A DNA stretch of 52,102 nucleotides from Candidatus Falkowbacteria bacterium CG1_02_37_21 (GTDB lineage: Bacteria; Patescibacteriota; Patescibacteriia; Patescibacteriales; UBA12465): contig MNUT01000002.1 of assembly GCA_001871165.1 (NCBI GenBank), positions 1 through 52,102 of the forward strand. The letters are read 5' to 3'. The notes beneath the pieces are model-generated. The model made no database searches. It had not been told where the DNA came from and saw nothing but the letters and a program-made list of their open reading frames with translations. Shown here piece after piece: positions 18,761 to 28,748 of this stretch (within the stretch, counting starts at the first letter, position 1; each line of letters starts with the position of its first letter). Made by a program: the position numbers and the translations under genes.

Positions 18761-19418
18761 CCAGGTTGAAGTTTATAAAAATTCAGTCGGGATTAGGATT
18801 GGCAAACGCAAACATAAAAAGAAAAAGACGATTAAAAAAATAGTTAAAACTATCTCTAAAAAATTAAACGAATTTTCCGTTTACCGCACACGCCGAGCCA
18901 TTAAATGGCGCATTAATTCTAATCCCGATATGAATAAATTTTTAACCCTAACTTTTGCCGAAAATCTGACGGATCTCAAAAGTTGTAATGAAAAATTTAA
19001 AGCCTTTATTAGAAAATTAAAAACGATTAAAGAGAATTTGAAATATTTAGTCGTCCCGGAATTTCAGAAACGTGGTGCCGTTCATTATCACGCCTTGCTC
19101 AATCTTGACTACATCGACCAAAAACAATTAGCGGATTTATGGGGTCATGGATTTATTAAGATTAAAAATATTAAAGACGGAATTAATATGGGTTTATATG
19201 TTTCAAAATATATCGGCAAGGATTTAGAGGATGAACGATACTTCAATAACAAAAAATACTTCTGTTCTCGCAACTTAGACAAACCTATGATTTTTTATTC
19301 ACGAGATGAAATTGATAATTTTTTACAGCTTAATTCTTTGACCCCGACTTACGAAAAAACGTTTCAAAGCTATTATGGCTTGATAAATTATCAACTTTTC
19401 AAATTAGACAAAAAATAA
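18726..19418 (+). CDS. HUH-superfamily replication initiator (rolling-circle Rep, phage-type)
   Basis: FLTLTF (motif 1), PEFQKRGAVHYHALLNL (HUH motif), YVSKYIGKD (YxxxY motif). Confidence 0.82.
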   Translation: MEYKTKWIVTGDQVEVYKNSVGIRIGKRKHKKKKTIKKIVKTISKKLNEFSVYRTRRAIKWRINSNPDMNKFLTLTFAENLTDLKSCNEKFKAFIRKLKTIKENLKYLVVPEFQKRGAVHYHALLNLDYIDQKQLADLWGHGFIKIKNIKDGINMGLYVSKYIGKDLEDERYFNNKKYFCSRNLDKPMIFYSRDEIDNFLQLNSLTPTYEKTFQSYYGLINYQLFKLDKK

Positions 19419-19492
19419 AATTGGTAATAGAGTAATACTGTGACTGGCGTAATCCCGTTTTACGTTCCTGTATTGCTCTTTAATAACTTAAT

Positions 19493-19690
19493 ATGTCAAT
19501 TGACCTAACTACAATTGAATTTCTAACTACTGAGCAATTAGCAGGTCTATTAAATATTTCTAAAACTTCTATATATCGTCTAATTGGAAATCGTTTAATT
19601 CCTTTCTACAAACTCGGCCACAATATACGCTTCAAAAAAGCTGATGTTTTGGATTACTTAGAAAAAAATTGTCTTAGGCCGATTTCATGA
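19493..19690 (+). CDS. excisionase-family HTH DNA-binding protein
   Basis: EFLTTEQLAGLLNISKTSIYRLIGNRLIPFYKLGHNIRFKKADVLDYLE. Confidence 0.88.
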   Translation: MSIDLTTIEFLTTEQLAGLLNISKTSIYRLIGNRLIPFYKLGHNIRFKKADVLDYLEKNCLRPIS

Positions 19691-19701
19691 TTATATGATT
19701 T

Positions 19702-20871
19702 ATGAGTATCTATAAACGAAAAAATAAATGGTGGGTAGACTTTAGCTTTCAAAATAAACGCTATCGTTTCTGTAGTCCGGAAAATTCCGCTAGTGGTGCT
19801 AGAGCTTATGAGGGATTATTAAGACAAGGCCTATTAAAAGGAGAAAATATTTCTACCAAAATAGAGCCCTGTCCAGTTTTTTCAGCTTTCGCCGAAAAAT
19901 GGTTTATCAATTATGTTAAATCAAATAATAAGTTCTCTGAGTACTGCAATAAACAAAGCGTTTATAAAGTCCACCTTGAACCATTTTTTGGTAAATTAAG
20001 TCTTGATCAAATTACAGCTTATAAGATAGAAGAATTTAAGGCATTAAAGACCCAGTCTACTCTTGCCCCTAAAACTATCAATAAGATGCTCTCAACCCTC
20101 AGGAAAGCCTTAAATACGGCAGAGGAGTGGGGTTTACTAGTTTCTGTGCCCAAAATTAAGCTTCTAAAAGTACCACCTCAAAAATTTGATTATCTTTTAC
20201 CAGAAGAAGAAGACTTTCTACTAGAAAACACCGAAGGCATATGGCACAATATGATTCTATTAGCTCTTAAGACCGGATTAAGATTTGGCGAGATAATTGC
20301 TTTAAACTGGGAAGACATTGATTTCTCAAATAAACTCCTAACCGTTCGCCATTCCATTGTTCGAGGAATAATGGGAAGTCCAAAAAGTAACAAGATTAGA
20401 TATATTCCAATGACTGATTCTTTATTGGAAATGCTTTGGAATAAATCAAAAAATGAAGATTATATTTTTACTCTAGGAAACAATAAACCAATGAAGCAAA
20501 TTTATTGTTTAAAAAATATGACTCGCATTTGTAAGAAATTAAATATACGCAAAATAGGTTGGCACGTTTTACGCCATACTTTTGCTTCACGCCTAGCAAA
20601 CAACGGAGTTTCTATGAAAGTTATTCAAGAACTTTTAGGCCACTCCGATATTACCACGACAATGCGCTATGCTCATTTGTCGCCGATCACTCTTCGAGAA
20701 TCTATACGCACTTTAGATAATCGAAAAGCCATTGAATTAGAGATATGTCACAAAAATGTCACAAATGTCACAATCACTAATTTAAAAGAGACGGATTTAG
20801 CTCCGGTTAAATCTCAAATTTTCCCCGAAGATAAACAAAAACAGACATCTCTGTCTGTTAATGTTTTGTGA
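19702..20871 (+). CDS. tyrosine-type recombinase/integrase
   Basis: TGLRFGEIIALNWEDID, WHVLRHTFASRLANNGVSMKVIQELLGHSDITTTMRYAH. Confidence 0.95.
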   Translation: MSIYKRKNKWWVDFSFQNKRYRFCSPENSASGARAYEGLLRQGLLKGENISTKIEPCPVFSAFAEKWFINYVKSNNKFSEYCNKQSVYKVHLEPFFGKLSLDQITAYKIEEFKALKTQSTLAPKTINKMLSTLRKALNTAEEWGLLVSVPKIKLLKVPPQKFDYLLPEEEDFLLENTEGIWHNMILLALKTGLRFGEIIALNWEDIDFSNKLLTVRHSIVRGIMGSPKSNKIRYIPMTDSLLEMLWNKSKNEDYIFTLGNNKPMKQIYCLKNMTRICKKLNIRKIGWHVLRHTFASRLANNGVSMKVIQELLGHSDITTTMRYAHLSPITLRESIRTLDNRKAIELEICHKNVTNVTITNLKETDLAPVKSQIFPEDKQKQTSLSVNVL

Positions 20872-20942
20872 GCGGGTAACGGGAATCGAACCCGTCTCTT
20901 GAACTTGGCAAGCTCACATAATAACCACTATACGATACCCGC
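20871..20942 (-). tRNA. tRNA-Gly (GCC)
   Basis: GCGGGTATCGTATAGTGGTTATTATGTGAGCTTGCCAAGTTCAAGAGACGGGTTCGATTCCCGTTACCCGCT. Confidence 0.95.
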
Positions 20943-20966
20943 AATTCTTCTGCTTTAAATCTAGCC

Positions 20967-21051
20967 TGGTGGTCCAGGTGGGAATCGAACCCACATGCCT
21001 GTTGGCACAACATTTTAAGTGTTGCGTGTATACCAGTTCCACCACTGGACC
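20967..21051 (-). tRNA. tRNA-Leu (TAA), CCA encoded
   Basis: GGTCCAG...CAACA-CTTAAAA-TGTTG...GGGTTCGATTCCC...CTGGACCACCA. Confidence 0.95.
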
Positions 21052-21071
21052 GTTTATCTTAGTATACTTTG

Positions 21072-21449
21072 TGGAGATGATGGGAATTGAACCCATGTCC
21101 AACCGGTTTCTGTAAATAAGTGTACAAAAGTAGTCCGTTTTGTTGTTTGACTAGTACCATAGGAAAACGAACGAAAAGCGATACTAGCGATCTTCCTATT
21201 GTTTCGAGATTAACCGGAAAGCGCGATTAAAGTCTAGTCTCATGATTATGACACCGAACGCCGCTTATGAAACCTGGGCGTCGTCGATGGTTGTGGCTAT
21301 ATTAAGCGACAACAGGAGCGTAGCTCGGAGTTAACCAAGTGAACGCTGTAGCCGATTTGGCATTTATGTTTTTTAGCCAGTTTTACGTGTTAGCTAAGCG
21401 CGTTTTGCTTATTTAGAGAAAGGTCCGGCTGTCGACGCCTGACATCCCC
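21072..21449 (-). ncRNA. ssrA: transfer-messenger RNA (tmRNA)
   Basis: GGGGATGTCAGGCGTCGAC 5' end pairs with CATCTCC 3' end; T-arm GGGTTCAATTCCC; candidate tag frame 21302-21361 ending SYAPVVA*. Confidence 0.9.
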
Positions 21450-21454
21450 TATCT

Positions 21455-21919
21455 TTATCTCATCTGTCTCTTTGTCAAAGACCTTAGACTTCTATCTAAC
21501 TCTCTTTTCTTAATGCTCTCCCTTTTATCATACTTCTTTTTGCCGCGAGCAATGGCAAATTCCAGCTTCAGAAAACTATGCTTAGTATATATTTTGAGAG
21601 GTATCAGTGTCAAGCCTTCTCCCAGCTTCTTCCCTATTAATCGGTTAATCTCCTGACGGTGTAATAACAGTTTACGTTCTCGTGTCGGCTCCCAATCGCT
21701 AGGCGAGGCAGCACTTTTATAAGGTGAAATATAGGCGCTAAGGAGATATAACTCTACCTTGCCTTTATTGTTACGGGGACTAATAAAGCTACCTTTGAGA
21801 CTAATCTGACCGGCTTTAACCGCTTTAGTCTCATTTCCGGACAACACTAAACCCGCCTCATATCTGTCTAAGAGCTCATACTCAAAATTAGCTTTTCTGT
21901 TGTGCGCCAGTTGGGGCAT
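21455..21919 (-). CDS. smpB: SsrA-binding protein SmpB
   Basis: AHNRKANFEYELLDRYEAGLVLSGNETKAVKAGQISLKGSF; KKYDKRE. Confidence 0.95.
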   Translation of the reverse strand: MPQLAHNRKANFEYELLDRYEAGLVLSGNETKAVKAGQISLKGSFISPRNNKGKVELYLLSAYISPYKSAASPSDWEPTRERKLLLHRQEINRLIGKKLGEGLTLIPLKIYTKHSFLKLEFAIARGKKKYDKRESIKKRELDRSLRSLTKRQMR

Positions 21920-23198
21920 AATTCCATTCTTTTAATTTGGCTATCACCTGCTCATTGGTTAAAATATTGGCCAAGTAGCTGAAATAGCCGGGCTCATCAA
22001 ACATTTTTAAAATTTCTTCCCTACCGACATACTGTTTCTTTAATTCCTCAACTTTTTGTTTTACTTCATCATCACTAGGATTTATTTTTTCCAAAACCGC
22101 AATCTCTCTAATAACTAAAGCGGACTTCACACGCTTAATAGCATTAGGGGTAAGTTCCAACATTAACTGATCCTTAGTCTTTTTCAAATGTTGTAAATAA
22201 TCTTCAAACTTCCCTCCCTGACGGGTCACGTTCTGTTCCAGTTCCGCTAAAACATTTTTGGTTTCGCTGGTAATTAAATTCTCCGGCAAGTCACCAAATT
22301 TAGTATCTTCCACTATCTTACCAATCATTTCTGATTCATTCTTCAAGTTAAGAGAACGACTTTTTTCATTCAACATGCTCTCCTGCAAATTCTTTTTTAA
22401 ATCCGCCAAATCTTTCATCTGAAAGAAAGCTGCTAAAGTATCATCAAGTTTTGGGATAGTACGGCTATATACTTCTTTAACCTCTACTTTAAAATCAACC
22501 ATCTTGCCGGCCAAATTTTTTTGATGATGATCATCGGGATATGGTAAAGAAAATTCTCTCGTTTCGCCTTTCTTGGCACCCATTAACTTATCATCAAAAC
22601 CGGGTACAAAATAATCTTTACCGGTTAAGACAGCTAAGTCATGATGATGGCCATCTTCCACTTGGACCTTGTCTAAAAACAAGTGAACGTCAACGGTAAC
22701 CTTATCACCTTTTTCTATCGCTCTATCAACGACCGCTTCCGTAGCGCGCATCTCTCTTAATTCATCAACAGCTTTATCCAATTCTTTATCATCAATCTGA
22801 GCCTCTTCAGTCTTCAATTTTAAATCTTTATATTTTCCTAAAGCAATTTCCGGGACTAAAGAAACAATAACTTTGTATTCCAAAGGATTGTTCGGAGCTA
22901 ACTTGGTAATGTTAACTTGAGGCTGACCAATGGCCTGACGACCCATGGTATTTTTTTCAATCACTTCATCAATAGTTTTTCTAATCGCAATATTCGCGGC
23001 CGCCTCCAGAATACTCATCTCTCCCACTTTCTGTTTTAAAACGTCAAACGGCGCTTTACCTGGGCGAAAACCTTCAATTTTTACGGTTTTAGCTACTTCT
23101 TCCGCACCCTTAGTAATATAAGGGGCTAATTCTTCCGCAGTCAATTCCACGCTTAATTCTATCTGCGATTTTGGCAAATCTTTTTTATCTACTTTCAT
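21888..23198 (-). CDS. tig: trigger factor
   Basis: VEGFRPGKAPFDVL; FKBP-like domain; overlaps smpB by ~32 bp. Confidence 0.92.
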   Translation of the reverse strand: MKVDKKDLPKSQIELSVELTAEELAPYITKGAEEVAKTVKIEGFRPGKAPFDVLKQKVGEMSILEAAANIAIRKTIDEVIEKNTMGRQAIGQPQVNITKLAPNNPLEYKVIVSLVPEIALGKYKDLKLKTEEAQIDDKELDKAVDELREMRATEAVVDRAIEKGDKVTVDVHLFLDKVQVEDGHHHDLAVLTGKDYFVPGFDDKLMGAKKGETREFSLPYPDDHHQKNLAGKMVDFKVEVKEVYSRTIPKLDDTLAAFFQMKDLADLKKNLQESMLNEKSRSLNLKNESEMIGKIVEDTKFGDLPENLITSETKNVLAELEQNVTRQGGKFEDYLQHLKKTKDQLMLELTPNAIKRVKSALVIREIAVLEKINPSDDEVKQKVEELKKQYVGREEILKMFDEPGYFSYLANILTNEQVIAKLKEWNYAPTGAQQKS

Positions 23199-23207
23199 AA
23201 ATTTTTA

Positions 23208-25217
23208 TTACATTAACAAGCCGACAATTAAAAGGGCGACGATATTCAGAACTTTAATCATAGGATTAATCGCCGGGCCGGCTGTGTCTTTATAAGGATC
23301 ACCAACAGTATCTCCGGTTACAGCCGCCTTATGAGCGTCTGAACCCTTACCGCCGTGATTACCGGCTTCAATGTGCTTCTTGGCATTGTCCCAAGCCCCA
23401 CCGCCGGAAGTCATAGAAATAGCGACAAAAATTCCTGTCACAATAGAACCAACCAATAATCCGCCGAGCGCTTCTAAACCGTGACCAGCGCCAAACAAAT
23501 TAAAACCGAAACCGACAATAATCGGAGCAACAACTGGAATTAAAGCCGGGATAATCATTTCTTTAATAGCCGCTTTAGTGACGATATCAACGGTACGACC
23601 ATAGTCCGGTTTTTCTGTGTTATTCATAATGCCCGGTTTTTCTTTAAACTGAGCACGCACATCTTCCACTACCGAACCGGCAGTACGTCCTACCGCTTTC
23701 ATAGCCATGGCTCCAAATAGATAAGGAAGTAAACCACCTAAGAAAAGACCGACTAAGACATAAGGATTATCAATTAAGAACTGAACCTGTCCGCCACCGT
23801 CTTTAATCTTAAAAGTAAAATCAGCGAAAAGTACTAAAGCCGCTAAAGCCGCCGAACCAATTGCGTAACCTTTAGTAACCGCTTTAGTAGTATTACCAAC
23901 CGCGTCTAAAGGATCAGTGACATTACGAACATCTTCTCCTAGTTCCGCCATCTCAGCGATACCACCGGCATTATCAGTAATCGGACCATAAGCATCAATA
24001 GTAACAATAATACCCGCCATAGATAACATGGCCATGGCTGCCACAGCAATACCATATAATCCGGCTAAAGAGAAAGCTCCTAAAATAGCTAAACAAATCA
24101 CAACCACCGGCCAAGCTGTAGATTTCATAGAAACCGCCAAACCAGCAATAACATTAGTACCGTGTCCGGTCGTTGAAGCTTCGGCAATTTCTTGGACCGG
24201 CTTATAAGCGGTAGAAGTGTAGTACTCAGTAATAATTACCAGGAGTCCGGTAACCGCTAAACCGATTAAGCTCGCCAAATAAATTTTCAAACTAATGTCG
24301 GCGCTAATCATATACTTCGTAATCGGATAAAAAGCGATAGCAGACAAAAGGCCGGCCGCAATTAAACCTTTATAAAGCGCGGCCATAATATTCTGACTTT
24401 TACCCAAACGAATAAAGAAGATACCAATTATAGAAGCGATGATAGAAGCCGCTCCCAGAACCAAAGGATATAAAACAATGTTTTCATTACCGACAAAAAC
24501 TAAACTACCAAGAACCATGGCGGCAATAGAAGTGACGGCATAAGTTTCAAATAAATCAGCCGCCATACCAGCACAGTCACCAACGTTATCGCCGACGTTA
24601 TCGGCAATCACCGCCGGGTTACGAGGATCATCTTCCGGAATATCAGCTTCAACCTTACCAACTAAATCCGCACCGACATCGGCCGCTTTGGTATAAATAC
24701 CACCACCTAAACGAGCAAAGATAGAAATAAGAGAACCACCAAAAGCAAAACCGATTAAAGCATGTAAGTCGTGAGTAATATAATAAAAAGAGGCAGTGCC
24801 CAGTAAAGCTAAACCGACTACCAATAAACCGGTCACACTTCCACCTTTAACCGCAACATTCAAAGCCTTACTTAAACCGCCTCGAGCCGCTTCCGTCGTT
24901 CTGACGTTAGCACGGACACTGACAAACATACCGATATAACCGGTTAAAGCCGAGAGAAGCGCGCCGCTTAAAAAGGCGAAGGCAGTTAACCAGCCGAGAG
25001 ATGGAATAAAAGCAATTATTAAAAACAAAACAACGGCCACAATAGCGACTGATTTATATTGTCTGTTTAAAAAAGCTTTCGCTCCCGCCTGAATCGCAGC
25101 AGCAATTTCCTTCATCTTGTCGTTCCCTTCCGGTAAACGCAAAATAGAAGTGATAACTATTACTCCATAAACTAGAGCTGCTAGCGCGCTAGCAAAAATA
25201 AATAAATTAGTATACAT
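23208..25217 (-). CDS. hppA: membrane-bound proton/sodium-translocating pyrophosphatase
   Basis: [54 protein letters not shown]. Confidence 0.96.
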   Translation of the reverse strand: MYTNLFIFASALAALVYGVIVITSILRLPEGNDKMKEIAAAIQAGAKAFLNRQYKSVAIVAVVLFLIIAFIPSLGWLTAFAFLSGALLSALTGYIGMFVSVRANVRTTEAARGGLSKALNVAVKGGSVTGLLVVGLALLGTASFYYITHDLHALIGFAFGGSLISIFARLGGGIYTKAADVGADLVGKVEADIPEDDPRNPAVIADNVGDNVGDCAGMAADLFETYAVTSIAAMVLGSLVFVGNENIVLYPLVLGAASIIASIIGIFFIRLGKSQNIMAALYKGLIAAGLLSAIAFYPITKYMISADISLKIYLASLIGLAVTGLLVIITEYYTSTAYKPVQEIAEASTTGHGTNVIAGLAVSMKSTAWPVVVICLAILGAFSLAGLYGIAVAAMAMLSMAGIIVTIDAYGPITDNAGGIAEMAELGEDVRNVTDPLDAVGNTTKAVTKGYAIGSAALAALVLFADFTFKIKDGGGQVQFLIDNPYVLVGLFLGGLLPYLFGAMAMKAVGRTAGSVVEDVRAQFKEKPGIMNNTEKPDYGRTVDIVTKAAIKEMIIPALIPVVAPIIVGFGFNLFGAGHGLEALGGLLVGSIVTGIFVAISMTSGGGAWDNAKKHIEAGNHGGKGSDAHKAAVTGDTVGDPYKDTAGPAINPMIKVLNIVALLIVGLLM

Positions 25218-25238
25218 ATTTTTAATTTATTTTAATTA

Positions 25239-26639
25239 TTATTTTTTAGATTTTTTAGCTTTTTTTGACTTCTCTTCTTTTTCTGGAGCTTCTTCCGAGG
25301 CTTCTTCCAAAGCAACCCCTTCTTCTACTATTACATTTTCTGCTGGCTCTATATCAGCTGAGACCACGACTTCTTCGCCGTCAGTCGCTACCCCCTCAAC
25401 TTCTCCCGCCTCATCACTACCGATAACCTTTTTTTCTCCTTCCGGGGTCGCCTCAATAATATCTATTTTCCAGCCAGTTAAGCGGGCGGCCAGACGAACG
25501 TTCTGTCCCGCCTTACCAATCGCTAGAGATAATTTATCTGAACTAACTTTAACAATCGCCTTATGCTCTACATTATCTAATTCAATGTCCATAACTTTAG
25601 CCGGAGCTAAAGCATTAGCGATAAACTTTTCTTGATTTTCACTATATTCAATAATATCAATTTTTTCTCCGCCTAGTTCAGTAATAATAGTCTGAACACG
25701 GCTACCGCGCTGACCGACGCAAGAACCGACCGGATCAACATTCTCAGCATCAGACCAAATAGCAACCTTAGCCCGAGAGCCAGCTTCCCGCGCGACTGCT
25801 TTAATTTCCACTAAACCATTAGCGATTTCCGGAATTTCCAGATAAAAAATCTTACGGAGAATTTCTTCGCTACGACGAGATAAGATAATCTCCGGACCTT
25901 TATGTCCTTCTCTAACTTCTTTGATAAATACTTTAATACGATCATTCGGATTATAGCGTTCGCTATAAATTTGTTCTTCCGAAGGCAAAAGGCCAATAGC
26001 TTTGCCTAAATCTACAAAGACTAAACGTCCTTCCCGTCTCTGAACAATACCGGAAACAACTTCCTTTTCCTTACCCTTAAATTCACTGAAGATCATATCA
26101 CGCTCCATCTCTCTGATTTTCTGAATAATAACTTGCTTGGCAGTTTGAGCGGCCATACGTCCATAACTTTCCGGAATAGGTAAATCGGTAACAATTTCTT
26201 CGCCCACCTGGGCATCATGTTTTAAAATCATAGCCTCCTTTAATTGCAAATCAGTTTTAGGGTTGAACTTTTTCTTCTCTTCCGTATCATTACCCTCTGT
26301 TCCACTCTTCGTGGCTTCCGCTACCGCCATCGCCGCCGCCATCCGAGCATTAACCTCACCTCGATCTTCTCGAGATAATTCTTTTTTATCGGGATTATAA
26401 AGATTATGTAACATTTCCGCTTCTTCCTCTTCCGGTAGATTATCTACCACCGTTTTCATATCAAAAATCTGCGACAAACCAGTTTCTGGATCAAATTTGA
26501 CCATGATATTCTGGTTTCGTTCACCATAATCTTTACGATAGGCCGCCGCTAAGGCGAGTTCTACCGCCGCAATTACCGGCTCATAACTTAAGTTTTTTTC
26601 TTCGCATAACTGCTTGATAGCAGAGCTTATTTCTGACAT
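25239..26639 (-). CDS. nusA: transcription termination/antitermination factor NusA
   Basis: S1 + KH domains: VDPVGSCVGQRGSRVQTIITELGGEKIDIIEYS; AIGKAGQNVRLAARLTGWKIDI. Confidence 0.95.
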   Translation of the reverse strand: MSEISSAIKQLCEEKNLSYEPVIAAVELALAAAYRKDYGERNQNIMVKFDPETGLSQIFDMKTVVDNLPEEEEAEMLHNLYNPDKKELSREDRGEVNARMAAAMAVAEATKSGTEGNDTEEKKKFNPKTDLQLKEAMILKHDAQVGEEIVTDLPIPESYGRMAAQTAKQVIIQKIREMERDMIFSEFKGKEKEVVSGIVQRREGRLVFVDLGKAIGLLPSEEQIYSERYNPNDRIKVFIKEVREGHKGPEIILSRRSEEILRKIFYLEIPEIANGLVEIKAVAREAGSRAKVAIWSDAENVDPVGSCVGQRGSRVQTIITELGGEKIDIIEYSENQEKFIANALAPAKVMDIELDNVEHKAIVKVSSDKLSLAIGKAGQNVRLAARLTGWKIDIIEATPEGEKKVIGSDEAGEVEGVATDGEEVVVSADIEPAENVIVEEGVALEEASEEAPEKEEKSKKAKKSKK

Positions 26640-26667
26640 ATTTTTACTATTTTTAGCTATTTAAGAC

Positions 26668-26698
26668 AAAAAGCTAATTGTGATTAACAACTAGCTTT
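26668..26698 (-). terminator. terminator-like hairpin in nusA leader
   Basis: Minus AAAGCTAGTTGT...ACAATTAGCTTT-TTG. Confidence 0.4.
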
Positions 26699-26707
26699 CT
26701 ATATACT

Positions 26708-26735
26708 ATGATAGCACTCCGGGTATTTCTGTCAA
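26708..26735 (-). promoter_or_regulatory. promoter TTGACA-N16-TATCAT for nusA
   Basis: Minus TTGACAGAAATACCCGGAGTGCTATCAT. Confidence 0.65.
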
Positions 26736-26769
26736 ATTGACTGACAGCCAGACCATAGAGATAAAAGAT

Positions 26770-27207
26770 TTAATAACTAGGATAAAATTGATAACCAGGC
26801 ATTCCGTTAACTGTTTGACTCATCACAATAACGGAATAACGTGTCAGAATCCAGGCCACTAACACGATTACCAAACCAATAATAGCATTACGTAACATAG
26901 ACATAGCTTCTTTAGTTTTTTCTTCATTTCCTCTAGAAGTCATATACTGGAAACCGGCTACTACTGCGATAATTAAAAATATAATACCCAAGAAGCCCAA
27001 AGCGACATTAATAACTCTCGCCATAGTAAAACGAATGTCATCGGGGGTATCACTACTGCCAAAAGCAATCTGGCCTATTTCAGCCCAACCGGCTTGAGAA
27101 TCAACTAAATCTGGATTAGCCTGAGCTGGCAGAGAAAAACTTATCGTCGCGAGAGAAAAAATAGCCAATAAAACAAAGGAGAAGAGACGCTTTTTAGTAA
27201 TGCTCAT
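26770..27207 (-). CDS. pilin-like / T4SS-pilin family two-TM membrane protein (start likely MSITKKR)
   Basis: Signal peptide then two TM segments with SRGNEEKTKEAMSMLRNAIIGLVIV. Confidence 0.7.
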   Translation of the reverse strand: MSITKKRLFSFVLLAIFSLATISFSLPAQANPDLVDSQAGWAEIGQIAFGSSDTPDDIRFTMARVINVALGFLGIIFLIIAVVAGFQYMTSRGNEEKTKEAMSMLRNAIIGLVIVLVAWILTRYSVIVMSQTVNGMPGYQFYPSY

Positions 27208-27273
27208 ATTAATATTGTATGATATAATAATCTTAGCTTCAATTATATAAAAATCCCCATAAAAACACAAGAA

Positions 27274-28746
27274 ATGAGTCTAGCAAAAAAGGTGGCGCGT
27301 AATATAATTGTTCAAGTAGGCGGTAAAATTATCTCCGTCATTTTGGGTTTATGGTCTTTAGTACTTATAACCCGTCTGCTCGGTCCAGATGGATTTGGTG
27401 AATACACTACTATAATGACCTACCTTTCTTTTTTTGCAGTCATCGCTGACCTGGGTCTAACTTTAGTGACAGTACAAATGGTTTCCGGTCGCGATAATGA
27501 TGAAAATAAAATCCTTAATAATTTATTCGGACTACGTTTAGTTTCTATTATTTTACTTCTAGCCTGGGCGCCAATAATAATAATTTGGCTCCCTTATAGT
27601 CAGGCCATAAAAATTGGAGTGGCTATTTCTCTCGCGGCTTTTTTCTTCCCCGCTTTGAATCAAATCATTGTTGGTTTTTTTCAAAAAAGGTTAAGCATGG
27701 ATCGCGATGCTATTGCTGAAGTTATTAGCCGGATAGTATTAGTCATCGGCATCGTGTGGGCTAACAATAAAAACGCCGGTTTAAACGGCGTCTTAATTGC
27801 CACAGTCTTGTCAGCGGCGGCAAATTTTATCGCCCATTATCTTTTTGCCTGTCAATTTACTATTATCAAACCGGAATTTGACTGGAGTATTTGGAGAAAA
27901 ATAATCACTCGCTCCTGGCCTCTCACTATCACTATTATCTTAAATTTAATTTATCTACGCGCTGATACTTTAATTCTCTCTTTACTGCGGAGCTCAGCTG
28001 AAGTTGGTCTTTATGGTGCTACTTATAAAATAGTGGATGTTCTCACCACTTTTCCCTTTATGTTCGCCGGCTTAATCCTGCCGATTTTAACGGCCGCTTG
28101 GTTAGAAAAAAAACCGGACTACTTTAATCATGTCCTACAAAAATCTCTTGATTTTATGATCATGATAGCTATCCCTCTGGCTGTTGGCACTCAATTTCTG
28201 GGCCAACCGGTAATGCTATTTATCGCCGGACGCGATTTTGCTCCCGCCGGACAAATTTTACAGGTTTTAATTTTTTCTGTTGTGGCAATTTTTTTCGGAA
28301 CTATGTTTTCTCATGCCGTTATTGCTTTAGACCAACAAAAGAAAATGATTATCCCTTATATCTTTACAGGCTTAAGCGCCCTCGCCGCTTATTTAATTTT
28401 TATTCCTCAATTTTCTTATTTCGGCGCGGCCGGAGTAACTATTTACAGCGAAATTGCCATAGCAATTTTTTCTACGCTATGCGTATTTAAATATAGTAAG
28501 TTTCGACCAAACTTTAAAATGTTCTTCCGTTCTATCGCCGCTAGCTTAATTATGGGGATTTTCCTGTACTTTTCTGCCAATACCTGGCAAACTACTTATC
28601 TATACTTAATTTTGCTTATCATTATATCTTCATTAATATACTTTATCGCCCTATACTTTCTGGGCGGAATCAAGAAATCTGACTTATCAATAATATTTAA
28701 ATCAAAAACTGGTGGTGGTCAGGCCTACGGTGGTACTAACTTATAA
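27274..28746 (+). CDS. oligosaccharide flippase (MOP superfamily)
   Basis: Polytopic; ITRLLGPDGFGEYTTIMTYLSFFAVIADLGL. Confidence 0.9.
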   Translation: MSLAKKVARNIIVQVGGKIISVILGLWSLVLITRLLGPDGFGEYTTIMTYLSFFAVIADLGLTLVTVQMVSGRDNDENKILNNLFGLRLVSIILLLAWAPIIIIWLPYSQAIKIGVAISLAAFFFPALNQIIVGFFQKRLSMDRDAIAEVISRIVLVIGIVWANNKNAGLNGVLIATVLSAAANFIAHYLFACQFTIIKPEFDWSIWRKIITRSWPLTITIILNLIYLRADTLILSLLRSSAEVGLYGATYKIVDVLTTFPFMFAGLILPILTAAWLEKKPDYFNHVLQKSLDFMIMIAIPLAVGTQFLGQPVMLFIAGRDFAPAGQILQVLIFSVVAIFFGTMFSHAVIALDQQKKMIIPYIFTGLSALAAYLIFIPQFSYFGAAGVTIYSEIAIAIFSTLCVFKYSKFRPNFKMFFRSIAASLIMGIFLYFSANTWQTTYLYLILLIIISSLIYFIALYFLGGIKKSDLSIIFKSKTGGGQAYGGTNL

Positions 28747-28748
28747 CT

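Larger units (their letters stand above)
13758..20890 (+). mobile_element. ~7.1 kb integrative element inserted in tRNA-Gly (attR 13758-13778, attL 20870-20890)
   Basis: 21-bp direct repeat gagcgggtaacgggaatcgaa; integrase gene abuts intact tRNA-Gly; encodes Xis-like HTH, HUH Rep and R-M. Confidence 0.9.

Noticed and set aside
20914-21102. ORF 20914-21102 (-)
   Set aside because: Overlaps tRNA-Gly, tRNA-Leu and the tmRNA 3' end.
21888-21919. smpB/tig overlap as an unusual gene fusion or frameshift
   Set aside because: A 32-bp overlap with possible alternative smpB starts is ordinary in compact genomes.
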